From Tanytarsus gracilentus (lineage: Eukaryota; Arthropoda; Insecta; Diptera; Chironomidae), in the NCBI GenBank assembly GCA_038502055.1, contig JAXRKN010000032.1, positions 2,232,001-2,296,000 on the forward strand: a stretch of 64,000 nucleotides of DNA, written 5' to 3'. Below the pieces are notes generated by a model. That model had not been told where the DNA came from and made no database searches. It worked only from the letters and a program-made list of their open reading frames with translations. A program made the position numbers and the translations under genes. Below are positions 32,151 to 43,408 of this stretch, piece after piece; position 1 is the stretch's first letter, and the number at the start of each line of letters is the position of its first letter.

Positions 32151-32462
32151 TTTAATTATTTTTGAAGAAAATAAAAAATAATTCTGTTTATTTACTTTTT
32201 TCGCGCGTAAACTAAAAAGTCTCCAAAAAGAAATTTGAATTCTAGAAATTCGTTACAGATGATTTCATTCGATTATTTTTACATCGAAAAAAGTTAAAAT
32301 GAAGGATTTTGATAAAGTCTCATTTTTTATTCACTTAAAATATTAACTTCCTATAACTACTAAAACAAGTTTAAGATCAATTTTTAAGATAAATTTAAAA
32401 ATTCTTTAATACATCACTTTCATATCATCCCTACACGTTTATTTATTTACATTTTTCAAAAA
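32151..32462. other. AsnRS upstream region
   Basis: About 310 bp of single-copy DNA left between repeat copy B and the AsnRS start. It should contain that promoter; no TATA box was recognised. Confidence 0.5.
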
Positions 32463-33848
32463 ATGATGAAAAATATTTTATCAAGAAAATATTCGACATT
32501 AAAGGATATCATCAAAGCGAGACAGATTGATCAAAATGTGAAAGTGCAAGGATGGGTCAAGACCGTGAGGAATATGAAAGAGATTTTATTTTGCGACATA
32601 AATGATGGCTCGACCGGCGAAAATCTTCAATTAATTTGTAACAAATCAGAAAAATCTAAACTAGGCTTTGGATCGTCAATTGAGGCAACGGGAAAGCTTG
32701 CACAAACACCAAAAGGTCAATTGGAGCTAAAAGTTGAGAATGTCAAAGTAATTGGAGAATGTCCGCCTGAAAATTATCCTTTTGTAGCTCGAACTTCTTA
32801 CCAGCCTGAATATATTCGTGAAAATCTTCACTTCCGCTCGAGAGTCAGTGCATTTAATTCCATGGTTCGATGTCGTCACGAGCTTACAAATATCACCAAT
32901 AATTATCTTCACCGAGAAGGCTTCATTCAAGTCCATACGCCAATTTTGAGCTCGAACGATTGCGAAGGTGCTGGTGAAATTTTTACAGTTAGACCCGATA
33001 GCGAGGCACTGATTAAAGCTATGAGGAAAAGTGAAAATGCAAAGAATGATGAAGTTTTTTTTGATCGTAAAGTTTTCCTCACTGTAAGCGGTCAACTTCA
33101 TCTGGAGGCAATGACACATGGTCTGGGAAAAGTCTACACACTTGGTCCAACTTTTCGTGCTGAAAATTCAAAATCGTCCGTTCATCTTTCGGAATTTTAC
33201 ATGCTCGAACTTGAAGAAGCTTTTATTGAGTCACTCGATGACGTCATTACCACGATTTCAAAGCTTTTTAAGACTGTCACGAAGGAATTTCTTGATAGGT
33301 CAGCGGACGATGTAATGAGAATAAATCGATCAAATAAGGATTTTAAAATTGAGGAGAGATTTAATTGGCTCGATAAGGATTTTAAAGTGCTAACCTACGA
33401 AGAGGCATTTAAAATTATCGATGAAAATAAGGAAAAGTTCAAAACGACCGTTGATTTCAATTTAGGCCTTTCAAAAGAACAAGAAATTTTTCTAACAAAT
33501 TACTGTCAAGTTCCATGTTTTGTTATCGACTGGCCTAAGGAGCAGAAATCATTTTATATGCGACAGAAAAAGTCAAATTTAAATCTGGTTGAAGCTCTCG
33601 ATTTTCTCATACCCCAAGTTGGTGAAGTTGCTGGTGGAAGTGTGCGTGAAGATGATTATGAAAGACTCAAATTAAAAATGTCGACTGATGAAAGTCTAAA
33701 ATGGTACTTAGATCTTAGAAAGTATGGCTCAGTAACAACGGGAGGTTTCGGGATGGGTTTCGATAGATATCTTCAATATTTATTGAATATTCACAGCATT
33801 AAAGATGTAATTCCATTTCCACGGTGGGCACACAATTGTAGCATGTAA
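32463..33848 (+). CDS. NARS2: Asparaginyl-tRNA synthetase, mitochondrial
   Basis: Class II aminoacyl-tRNA synthetase that charges mitochondrial tRNA-Asn. The 461-residue uninterrupted frame compares with 477 in human NARS2. The N-terminus (MMKNILSRKYST) is basic and fits a mitochondrial targeting peptide. Residues about 25-100 form the OB-fold anticodon-binding domain (VQGWVKTVRNMKE...). The catalytic core follows with PILSSNDCEGAGEIF (160-175), VSGQLHLEAMTHGLGKVY, motif 2 TFRAENSKSSVHLSEF (230-245) and motif 3 GFGMGFDRYLQYL (about 430-442). The protein ends IPFPRWAHNCSM. No intron. The first ATG codon is chosen, although the second codon is also Met. The gene is head to head with Psf2. Confidence 0.96.
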   Translation: MMKNILSRKYSTLKDIIKARQIDQNVKVQGWVKTVRNMKEILFCDINDGSTGENLQLICNKSEKSKLGFGSSIEATGKLAQTPKGQLELKVENVKVIGECPPENYPFVARTSYQPEYIRENLHFRSRVSAFNSMVRCRHELTNITNNYLHREGFIQVHTPILSSNDCEGAGEIFTVRPDSEALIKAMRKSENAKNDEVFFDRKVFLTVSGQLHLEAMTHGLGKVYTLGPTFRAENSKSSVHLSEFYMLELEEAFIESLDDVITTISKLFKTVTKEFLDRSADDVMRINRSNKDFKIEERFNWLDKDFKVLTYEEAFKIIDENKEKFKTTVDFNLGLSKEQEIFLTNYCQVPCFVIDWPKEQKSFYMRQKKSNLNLVEALDFLIPQVGEVAGGSVREDDYERLKLKMSTDESLKWYLDLRKYGSVTTGGFGMGFDRYLQYLLNIHSIKDVIPFPRWAHNCSM

Positions 33849-33877
33849 AACTCGTGTGCTGATAGAAAATTTAATTA

Positions 33878-33883
33878 AATAAA
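33878..33883 (+). terminator. Polyadenylation signal of the AsnRS gene
   Basis: AATAAA 29 bases after the stop codon, a suitable position. The next gene's TATA box follows within 70 bases. Confidence 0.45.
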
Positions 33884-33948
33884 TTCGTGAGCTTTAAAAC
33901 CTATAAAAATGTGTTTCCTCATTTTCTCTGTCACGGTCAAATATCAGC

Positions 33949-33956
33949 TATAAAAG
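33949..33956 (+). promoter_or_regulatory. TATA box of the small secreted peptide gene
   Basis: TATAAAAG, 51 bases upstream of the ATG. It predicts a transcription start near 33980, which leaves a very short leader. This pattern is common for abundantly expressed insect secretory genes. Confidence 0.6.
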
Positions 33957-34006
33957 TCGATGAAAGAAAAGTTTAAGTTCATAAGTTTCTTGTCATTCAA
34001 ATTAAA

Positions 34007-34306
34007 ATGGAGAGTCAAAAGGTTTTAATTATTTTAGGAGTTTTCTTTTTTGCATCGGTTTATGGAGGAGGTGATAGATGGATACCAGGAGATGAAAATA
34101 TTGTTGCCAACAAAAATGATGAACAGAGCCATAAAAGACTTTTGATTAATTGCAAACTAAACGATCGTGGACATCCAACAGACGAAAATTCAGAGCCATG
34201 TGAGAGTGGAAGGTGTGAAAAAACTAAAATAGTTTTCCATTCAAGCCGTCCCAAAGATAGCACTTGCTGTTGTACGGATTGGCCTAGTGATAGGGAAAAG
34301 AATTAA
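34007..34306 (+). CDS. Small secreted cysteine-containing peptide, unrecognised
   Basis: Ninety-nine residues with a clear signal peptide: MESQKVLIILGVFFFASVYG, cleavage likely before GGDRW. The mature part is hydrophilic with six cysteines: LLINCK, SEPCESGRC and a C-terminal triplet DSTCCCTDW. This spacing was not recognised as any known toxin, defensin or cuticle family. A TATA box upstream, an ATG in an A-rich context (TTAAAATGG) and an AATAAA about 100 bases after the stop support a real single-exon gene. It sits between the AsnRS gene and convergent Traf4. Function is unknown; a secreted or extracellular role follows from the signal peptide only. Confidence 0.75.
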   Translation: MESQKVLIILGVFFFASVYGGGDRWIPGDENIVANKNDEQSHKRLLINCKLNDRGHPTDENSEPCESGRCEKTKIVFHSSRPKDSTCCCTDWPSDREKN

Positions 34307-34405
34307 GTGAGGACGAATTTATTTAATTTTAACAGCCATTTTATTTTTAAACTTATGTGACGTAACTGAAAAATAATTTTTGAATTTTCTCCCAAAATGT
34401 AAACA

Positions 34406-34411
34406 AATAAA
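34406..34411 (+). terminator. Polyadenylation signal of the small secreted peptide gene
   Basis: AATAAA 100 bases past the stop codon, in a short convergent intergenic region shared with the 3' end of Traf4. Confidence 0.4.
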
Positions 34412-34787
34412 AAAGTAATTAATTAATTTTACCATGAATTCGATTTTATTCTTTGAAAATTCTTTAGTGTACAGTTCCAAGTTGTAATTAAATTCTTAAT
34501 TCTATTGACTCAAAAATTATACATAACCTTAAAAACTTATCCATGAATTAAATTAAATTTACGCTTTCATCTTTTCCTTAAAAATTTTGAAATAAAATTT
34601 TAGGTTTGAAAAAAGTTTGATGCAAATTATGAAGTGAATTGCAAGCGTTGTGAATCAACAAAATGCTTCAATCACCGAATTTTATGCCACATTTAAATAG
34701 CTTTGGTTCTATAGCAATTTCAGAGAATTTCATCCTTAAAGTCTAATTGCACATTTTTACAATTTTTTTAATATACAATTTCTCTTC
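34412..34787. other. Convergent 3' region between the secreted peptide gene and Traf4
   Basis: AT-rich 3' flanks of both genes; no further gene seen. Confidence 0.5.
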
Positions 34788-37700
34788 TTAAACTGCCACA
34801 ATTTTGTTCGGATCTGTCTTAATTCTAAGGAAAAGTGTGTCTTCCCTAATGAATGGTCTTCGTGTGAGCAGTTCATGAGAAATAAAGCGGGGGAAGCCAA
34901 ATCCAAGGGAATCGGGTTCTCTTGATGGTCGCTGAAAGTTGTCCCACGATGGATCGGGTACGAAGCTTTCGGCAATTCCACCTTGAGCGCCACTTCCAAT
35001 CGCACATTGTTCGAAAAGTGTAAAGGTGACTGAGTGAGCGAATGGCCACTTAAGGAGAGCATCATATTCTCCGGGCAAAACTTTGATGTAAACTGAGAGA
35101 TGTGTGCTTTCACCGGGACCATTACCATTGAGAAAAACTGAAGCTTGTAATTTGTAGCCATATTGACTCGTGTAAAATGGAGGACTGACAAGCTCTAAAC
35201 CTTCCTTGTTCTTTGCTTCCGCCATTTTCTTGGTCCAGTCGGTAATTTTCCACAGCAATGTTCCGCTATGGTTCGTACTCAATTTAGCAACGGCGCTTTT
35301 AAGCGATGCAATTTGCTGGTTCTGTTTGGCTGACATCTGGACCATGAGCGATAAATGTGCGGCAGTATTAGCTTCGAGATGTGATTCGAGGAGATTTCGT
35401 GGACCCTTGAAACGGCAACCAGCCTCCTTGAAAGTACATGGCACTGACAATGCTTTACATTCATCTCTCAAGTGTGAATCGAGCTCGCCACGTGGCAACG
35501 GACTTGCCTCACATCTTTGAGGACATTGAATGGGGGTTCTTGGACATGAGGTTGCATGAAGTGACAATGTATCAGCTGAGAATTCTCGTTGACAATGTTG
35601 GCATCGTTTCATGCGTTTAAGGCAGTCTTTGGATTTGTGAATTGTCATGCGACCACGAAGAATTTTTGTTCCACATTTGCTCTCACAATAAATTGGTTCT
35701 TGTGAACAGAATCCCTGATGCTCCTCGAGTCCTTGTCCTGAGAATTCGACATTGCAAAACTCGCAAACAGCTCGACGTAATGTGCATGTGAAAGCCAAAT
35801 GATCGGACATCATAACTCGAGGGATTTGTGCGTTGCATTGATTTGGACAGAGAATAGCATCGTACTTGCACGTGTTCAAATGAGCCTAAAAATTTAAAAT
35901 GTGAATTTAGTAAAAATGTTTTCATTTAAAATTTTATTAAAAATTTACCTTCAATTTTCTCAGTTCATCGGACCACTTGCAACCTTCTTTGTGGTGAATG
36001 CAAAAAACGAGCGATCCCATGATGACTTTCTCTGAGTCAGGATCGGGATAGATCTGGAATGATAAAAATAGAATTTCACAATTAGTTTATTTCATAATTC
36101 ACGCGACATGACAATTTTTATGTACTTAATGAGCTCAATGTTCTCGAAAAACTAAACTATCGATAAAAAAAAAGTTGCGTCGTGAAAGAGAGAAGAGATA
36201 GACATAATGTTTGTGCTGATAAAATTTACTGTTTGCTCAATAGAATGTCATTGATCGAGAGAAACTGATAAAAATGCCAAAAGAGTGTTTGATGTCACAC
36301 AAATTTTTCTTTCATACACACACGAACGCATCTGGTGCCTTTAAAACCCTCTTTTATGGCCTTACATTGAACATAAATTAATCCAACGTGCACGTTATCG
36401 CATTGCATTAAAATTCAATCAATTAAAAGCATTTTAATTAGCCGAAAAAGAGTTTTGACCCCATTCAAAATTCAATTCGGAGGTCACCGGTAATTTTTTC
36501 CTTATTCGCTTTCAACTCTTTTTACTACTTTTTTAGTTTCACCCAACAACAACAATATCTTCTCCTTGTTCATCCACCGGATATTGTTGCCTTCTCTCTT
36601 ATTATCGCAAAACGATTAAGCGGCGACTGTAAAATATTTTTTTACAACTTCTCTCTTTTTATTGCTTCGCGAATTCTCAATTTTTCGTTTCAATATGTTT
36701 TTTTTTTCAAACTTGCTCAACATGGGAGCGACATTCATACGGTCATTCTTAGAAGGCATTATTTTTTGTCATGCTGAGAACTTTTAGTTCAACACACAAA
36801 TTTTTATCATGTGTTAGAGCCATCAATTGAAATATATTGAGGAGGTCATGGGGGACGAGTGTAAAAGATATCTAACCATATGCTGCACATACAAAATTTT
36901 TCAATTTGTTGAAAGAATTTCCTAATAGACGTCAAAATCTCTTTCTCTGTCGCATTTATTAGTGTAAATAATGTTCTGTTACAATTTGAAATTAAAAACA
37001 TATTTTTTTTGTATTCTCGTTTATGAATGAGCGCAACATAATTTTCTCATCATCGCTGAGCATAGAACTATTTATGGAACTTGTCAAGATTTGTCTAGAT
37101 GAAAATATTTTCGTCTTTTACCCTTCAAAGATAGACTTTATAGAAAATAATTCCTACTGATTTCTTCCAACGGGTGGCAATAGAATTTTTAATTTTTTTT
37201 GGTATTATAGAATTGAATTAACCGTTGAAAAAATTTCAATTTAAAGGACAATTTTTTAAATTTTAAAAATACCTTACAAAACTATTAAGCTTAAAAATTA
37301 AATGTCACCACCCTCTGACATTAAAACTGATTATTTATAGGAAAAAACATCAAAAGAATGAGTAGAAAATGTCATAGAACCATAAAAGAGAAAACTGTCG
37401 ACATTAATAACTAATTGAAATTTAAAACAAAATAAAAAATCATTTCATTTCTCATTGTCAAATCTTGGTTGGAGTGCGCGCGAGCAAGTGAGTGAGAGAG
37501 TAATCAAAAGCGACCCAAACGTGGATAGGATTAATATCAAAATATTTCGTCTAAAAGTCACACACTGTGAAATGTTTTTGTTTTTATTATTTTATCAAGA
37601 CTCGATTGTTCCAGTTGGTGCCATTTGTTCAAGATATTTTAGAGATTGATGGGAATAAATTCCTGTATCACTTCCTATTGTTTGTAAGGTGTGTTTAGCA

Positions 37701-40700
37701 CTTGACATGCTACTTTCGCAATGACAAAAAGAGTTATTTGGATACACCAAAGTCAATTGATTGAAAATGTTTTCAACTTATTGACTTCAAGTGCCACATA
37801 ACGACCTCCGACGCAGACATTGTGTAAACACAATCTGTGGATTTTTCTCTTCTCTCTCTTTTCCAATTTAATTTATGTGAAGAATGTGCATTCCATGTTG
37901 TTCTATCCGACATGCAACCACCAAGTTATTATCTAATGCTGTGACCCAACCAGAATCTGCAGTAAGTTTAACTTTTCTATAGCTGGGTATTTAATTTTCA
38001 TTAACCTCAGCAACATGATCAGCATCAGTTGCAGAAAATCTTTGAATCGTTTTTTTCTCAATGAGTGATGGTAAAAGTGCAAATAAAGGCGAATTCCATT
38101 TGATGCCCGCAAATGATGGAATTTCATGACATAAACAGAAAAAACCTCTCTCAGATTTAAATGAGCGAAGAAAATTGAGTACTTTTATTGGGAAGCCAGA
38201 CAAATGCATTGAGTTTGCTTTCATAATAGGCTTTAAATTCCAGTAATGGTGGTATTTCATTTGAACAATCTCAAAACTGTTGACTCCTATTTTTGTCTTC
38301 TTCTTGGAATGTTTTTATTTGGCAAAAGTAAACTCGACCGTCCACATAGAGCGACTTTAAAGAGTGAGAGTTAAAGTGTGGGTTAAATATTGAGTCATTA
38401 TTCAATTTATTCGATCCGACATTAAAAAATGTCTCAATTCCCGTGAAATTCAATTTATGAGATTATTGACTTGAAATTCTCTCTCGGAGAAAAGAAAATT
38501 AAAGTTGAAGTTGATAAAATTTCCATTTATAGAATTAAAGAAGCATCGAATGAATTAAAATGAGCTCGAGAGCTGTCCATTGACTATTTTTAGCCAGAAC
38601 ATGCTCTCTCTCATGGCTTACATCCATCATCATAGTGTAAAGAAAGTAAGCTGCGACACCATACGAAAATAAACAGATTAGAGTGTTTTACAACAGACAC
38701 TAGAAAACATAAAAAGAAGGCAATCGCATGGGAATCTTTTTGTGCTGCTATCTCTCAGATTATTTTTTTAGTGTGGTGAAAATGTAAACAAATTCGAGTG
38801 AAAATTTCGGCTGGGAAAATATTTTTGGAATGAGATAAAAGTGTGATTGATGCTTGAAGGTGATGGTTTACAGAGTCAGCAGTTTTTATGATAATTTTTA
38901 AAAATAATGAATGAAGTTTAACCCAATTTATTTTCAAAGCTCATCTATTAAAATCCATTTCACAATTATTGCACAAATTTCCTCTAAATTGCCTCGGAGG
39001 CGTTTGCTGACTGCATGAGAAATCTGATTACCGTCAGAATTAATTTTTATGCATTCGAGGTTGAATAATAGAACTTCCATATATTTCGAAATTTGAGACG
39101 CGATAAAAAGTGCCGTGTGGAATGTCGGGCGATTTTTTTTCGACTAAATCAATTAATTTGAAATGAATTACTCATAACGGCATGTAAAATAGCAGTTCAA
39201 TAAAAATCCCTCGCATAACATTAATTAATTAAAACATTGTGGAACTTTAATTGCCCATGTTCAGTGTGCACACAGCAAACCGAAATATTCAGTTTGATGT
39301 TGAAATTGAGTTTAATTAAAATCTTCATCTAAATATTGACATCAAAGTAATTGAAATAAATTCAAGCCCTTCAATATTGTTTCTTAACGCTTCGTTAATT
39401 TTGTCCTGATTTCCTACACATGACAAATATAATTTTATCAATGTTTTAATCGTGGGAAGTGAAATTTCCCATCGAGAGAGTGGACAATGTAATTATAACG
39501 AAAGGGCGCGCGACAGGAAGTTTGTTCCGATGGTAAACGTGCCTGGATATTCCCATATAGACATTTTTACAACATTTTCATAAGAAATCAAAAATATCAA
39601 GAATTAATCATCATGCAACACACAACGCCACCCTCACACAATTTATTTCCTCCAAACGATCGTTCGCGCTCTTCAATTTCCATTGTATTCATGAGATTTT
39701 GTATTTTTTATATAATATATTGATGGACATGATGATTGTTTTCATCAAGCTTCAAGTCTACATTTTCTACTTCTTGATTTCGTTCAAAAAGCTGCTTTGG
39801 CATGTGAAGTCATTCAAATTTTTTGGTTTTAAAATAAATTTTTTTAACATTTTAAAAAATTATTGGAATTTATAACGTATTTAAAAAATTTAAATAAAAC
39901 AGGTAGAATTTTTTTTAACAAAGCCACATTTTATACCTGTAGTGTTTAAATTTAATTTATACGTTAAGAAAATAAAGTTAAGATCAAGAAAATTCATTGA
40001 AAAATAATTTCAAAAAATTGTAGAAAATTAAAAACTCAAATGTCTTTCCTCGGTTGTTTTCAAACCTCTTTTTTACACATTTAATTTTCTTAAGGTACGC
40101 TTCTGGGTGATGTCAATGATTTGTAAATAGCTCTTTTTTGGGATTATCCAATAATAATGTACTGCTAGTCGGTTATTTTAACAACTCTATGTAGAATTTA
40201 CGTAATTTACCAAAAACATCTAACAATTACTCAATTATTATTTCGGTTCTTTCTTCTCATTTTCATTTATAATATTTTTTTTGAATTAGTCGAATTAGAC
40301 AAATTAATTTCGTATGTATAAAAGCGCCACACGACTATCAGCATACAAAATTTCGCTCGAGCGAACTAAGAAGAAATTATTTTAATTGAAAACGGAAATG
40401 TGTCATGAGCGAGATGGAATGACTTAATAAAATTGCCATTCCTCTTATTGTTTAAAGACAAATTTTTTTAAACTCGACAGCCAGAAAATTTTCTTTTCAT
40501 TTTATATTTATTTTTCGGCTCATTTAAATGTGAACTCCGCGGAGAGACATTAAACGTAATTATGTTGGCGGAATCTCCTCCTTCAATGAATACTCTTCCT
40601 CTCTTCTGTCGGCAATTCATCAGAGCGAGCAATTTTTCGCTTCTGACGATTTAAAATTTAATTTTAAAAAAACTTTTTAAAAACATTAAACTAATTAATT

Positions 40701-41421
40701 TTCCAGGAAGTTTAAAACTTTTTACTGATAACGACATCAATTTGTCATCGCTGCTTACAAATCGATAGCAATAACCCAAAACAATGAGCGATTACAGCAG
40801 CTAATGATCACTAATTAATGCCTCGACTAATATGTTTTTTTTTGAAAGTCATGTGAGTCTCCTTGGCGATCGCGATCGATTTTATCATGCTCGCTTAACA
40901 ATTAAATATTTTAAAAAACTCATTCATAGGAGAGGAAAAAAATGAGTGTTGCCTTTTTCGTCTAATGCATAAAGGTTAAAATGAGCGCGCTTTGCATGTA
41001 ATTTTTCGCTCATAGCGATGAGATAATTTCGACATCATCGTTGTGCTTGCGAGAGATGGTGAAACTTTTTATGACCTGTAGCGGGTGTGGAAGCAAAAAT
41101 GTTGCACTCAATTTTAAATAATCATCGTGATGATTTTTAGAGCAAATTTTTTTTAATGCCGAGATAATGACGCGAAAAGAAAGGAAAGTGGATCGATCGG
41201 ATAATTAGGCAGTGAAAAAAACTTACAATTTGACTGATTTCAGTGATGGGAACATTCGACGGTGAATTTGGTGGCGATGAGGATGGTGTGGAGCTGTTGG
41301 TCTTATTTCGTGCCGGCGTTGGTGGTGCCTGGCTGATCGGATGAACATTAACATTGCACTCTTTTGAGTGACGATTCGGAAAACTTAAAGTTTTTGTCCA
41401 CTGCGATAGGCTGCGAACCAT
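34788..41421 (-). CDS. Traf4: TNF receptor-associated factor 4 (Traf4), RING-less
   Basis: Adaptor of TNF-receptor/JNK signalling with roles in epithelial and junction morphogenesis in flies. Coding exons 41421-41227, 36053-35949 and 35885-34788 join in phase 0 throughout to give 465 residues. Residues 1-65 (MVRSLSQWTKTLSFPNRH..., then a Ser/Pro-rich stretch) contain no RING finger, as in fly Traf4. Residues about 80-260 hold serial TRAF-type zinc fingers (CIHHKEGCKW, CPNQCNAQIPR, CEFCNVEF, CQHCQREF, CTFKEAGC). A short coiled coil (about 277-304) precedes the MATH/TRAF-C domain (about 307-463: LLWKITDWTKKM, SPPFYTSQYGYKLQASVFLN, VTFTLFEQ, ending ISHELLTRRPFIREDTLFLR). Intron 1 is 5.2 kb, intron 2 is 63 bp. 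A possible alternative 5' exon set lies 15 kb upstream. Intact. Confidence 0.95.
36054..41226. other. Traf4 intron 1 (5.2 kb)
   Basis: No exon or gene recognised. A weak MITE-like palindrome may lie at about 37171-37316 (GGGTGGCAATAGAAT against ATGTCACCACCCT). Confidence 0.6.
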
Positions 41422-42559
41422 TTTGATAGTCGTAAAATCCAGATTTATAGCAAGAAAAACTTTTCACTTTTTTTTAATTTGTTTTTGAGTCTTTAATTTT
41501 CACAATTCATCAAAATTAATTAATTTTTTCAGCTTTCTTTGGTTGAGATTTTTTTCTTGCATCAGTCGGCAAAAATAATAAAAAATCTGACAACGTTCAC
41601 AATGAGTTAAATGGACACGAAGGTGATGTAAAGTTTGGGATAAGTCACCGAGAACTGTTCATTAACGGCTGACGCACTCGAATGGAACGCGAATATATTT
41701 TTTTTGTCAGAATAAACTCAAAGACTTTCTTTTAAAAGTAAAAATATTTGTTAAACTCGAAAAAATTACGTCTGCACTCGCGGAGAGCTACGAATAGAAT
41801 GAGCATACGAAAGGCACAAAAATAAAGTTAAAAGAGAGAAATTGAGAGGTTGTGTGAGCGTGCTTCTCTTTCTAACACACGGGCCATAATGCAGGCCTGA
41901 CACTTTTCGAGCAGCTGTAAAAAATTTATGAAAATTTATGACCCTTGTATCCCTGTATGAATTTTAGTAAAAGGATCTCACTCACACAGTTTTACGATTT
42001 ATGATTTAATTTTAAATGTCCGTAAGATTTTTGTCAATTTGTGGATTTTTAATTTGGTTAAAATAAGTTTAATTTAAAATTACGTTAAATATCAAAAATA
42101 TGGCGGAGCTACAATTTATCTAAAAATTATAATTTTCTCTCATTATCTTCATGTGCATGGTGCAATTTTCATACACACAAAAAATTCAAGGCTGCTTCTA
42201 CGCGTCGTGAATGCACACTTTTTTACGCACAGAAATTAGATACGATTTTTCCTTCTCAGCCATATTTTCTTGTCATCTCCATAATCATTAAAGCAATGCT
42301 GACGAGTGTATCAAATTGTGCGATCAGTGAATATCAAATTTTCGAATCTAAACACTTTTCAAAATTAATTAATGAGTCGTTAAAAAATTAAAATTTTGGC
42401 ACGTTTAGTGTCGTAAAAAATGAGGTTGCAAAAATCTTCTCAAATTTCACAATCTCAGGTTGGTTCCATGTTCATCCGTTGACATCCTTTGTATATTCGC
42501 GAAATAACTTCATGCGCTGATGAAATCCTGATCGAACACGTTATCGTTACCTTTTTCTC

Positions 42560-42690
42560 CTTTTTATTTTTTTTTAAAAAAAAAAAAAAAAAAAAATTAT
42601 CACTCAATTTATAAAATTTAATAATTTAAAATAAAAAAAAAAAATATATAAAAAAATAAAAAATTTTTTTTAAATTTTTTTACTTATTTT
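42560..42690. repeat. A/T homopolymer-rich low-complexity tract
   Basis: Long runs of T then A, about 20 consecutive A, and mixed A/T with almost no G or C. Likely unstable and possibly mis-sized in the assembly. Confidence 0.8.
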
Positions 42691-42718
42691 ATTTTTCTTC
42701 TCACAATCCCACTAAACG

Positions 42719-42790
42719 GCCTTCCGTGACCTTGCATGCAGTCGGTCCGGTATGAGTAAAAGACGTTCACCAACACAGTCGCACTCGAGA
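42719..42790 (-). other. GC-rich exon-like island of uncertain meaning
   Basis: A 70-bp GC-rich patch next to a long A/T tract. On the - strand it reads ECDCVGERLLLIPDRLHAR before a weak GTCACG donor. On the + strand it reads ATGAGTAAAAGACGTTC... up to a GTAAGA donor. Neither reading connects to other exons, so it may be a conserved non-coding element. Confidence 0.25.
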
Positions 42791-43300
42791 ATGTAAGAAA
42801 TAAAATTGTAAGAAACGGTGTGTTTGCCTTCTTTTCTCTTCTTTCCCTCATACTTTATTTTTATATTCACTTTTTTCATTCTCTCGCTCAACTTTGCTGT
42901 TTGCAACTTTTCTCCATCGCTGTAGAAACGAACGACAAAAACGGGTTTTCGATTAAACTTAATTCTCTTTCGATGGCATTTTCTTCATTTTTTGCAGCTT
43001 AATGCATTTTGGTGTTTGCATGGCATTTCCTCTTTCCTTCTTCTTAATCACTCGCAGCATTTTACTGTTAACATTTTTTTAACGATATTTTTTAAGGAGT
43101 CAAAGTTACATCATCAATAATTGTGACATCACTTTCACTGTCCAATTGATTGAGAGCTGATAAGTATTAATCAAAAAATTTCGTTTAATGGGAGGTCATT
43201 TTGAAGTTTAATGAGAAGTTTTTGTGGACTTAAACCTATAATTTTTTTGCGCGTTAAAACTACCGAATTTCTTCGAAAATAAAGATGTTATATAAATGAA

Positions 43301-43408
43301 AGGGGTGGAACACTGAATCTACAAAGTTTTAAATTAATATAATTAAAAAATATTTAATTTTATGGTTTGATATTTAAATCTCTTAAAAAATCTTAGTGTC
43401 CAACCCCT
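43301..43408. mobile_element. MITE-like palindromic element (108 bp)
   Basis: Ends AGGGGTGGAACACT and AGTGTCCAACCCCT are inverted repeats matching at 12 of 14 positions around an AT-rich core with no coding potential. The same terminal motif bounds other short elements in this window. Confidence 0.55.
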
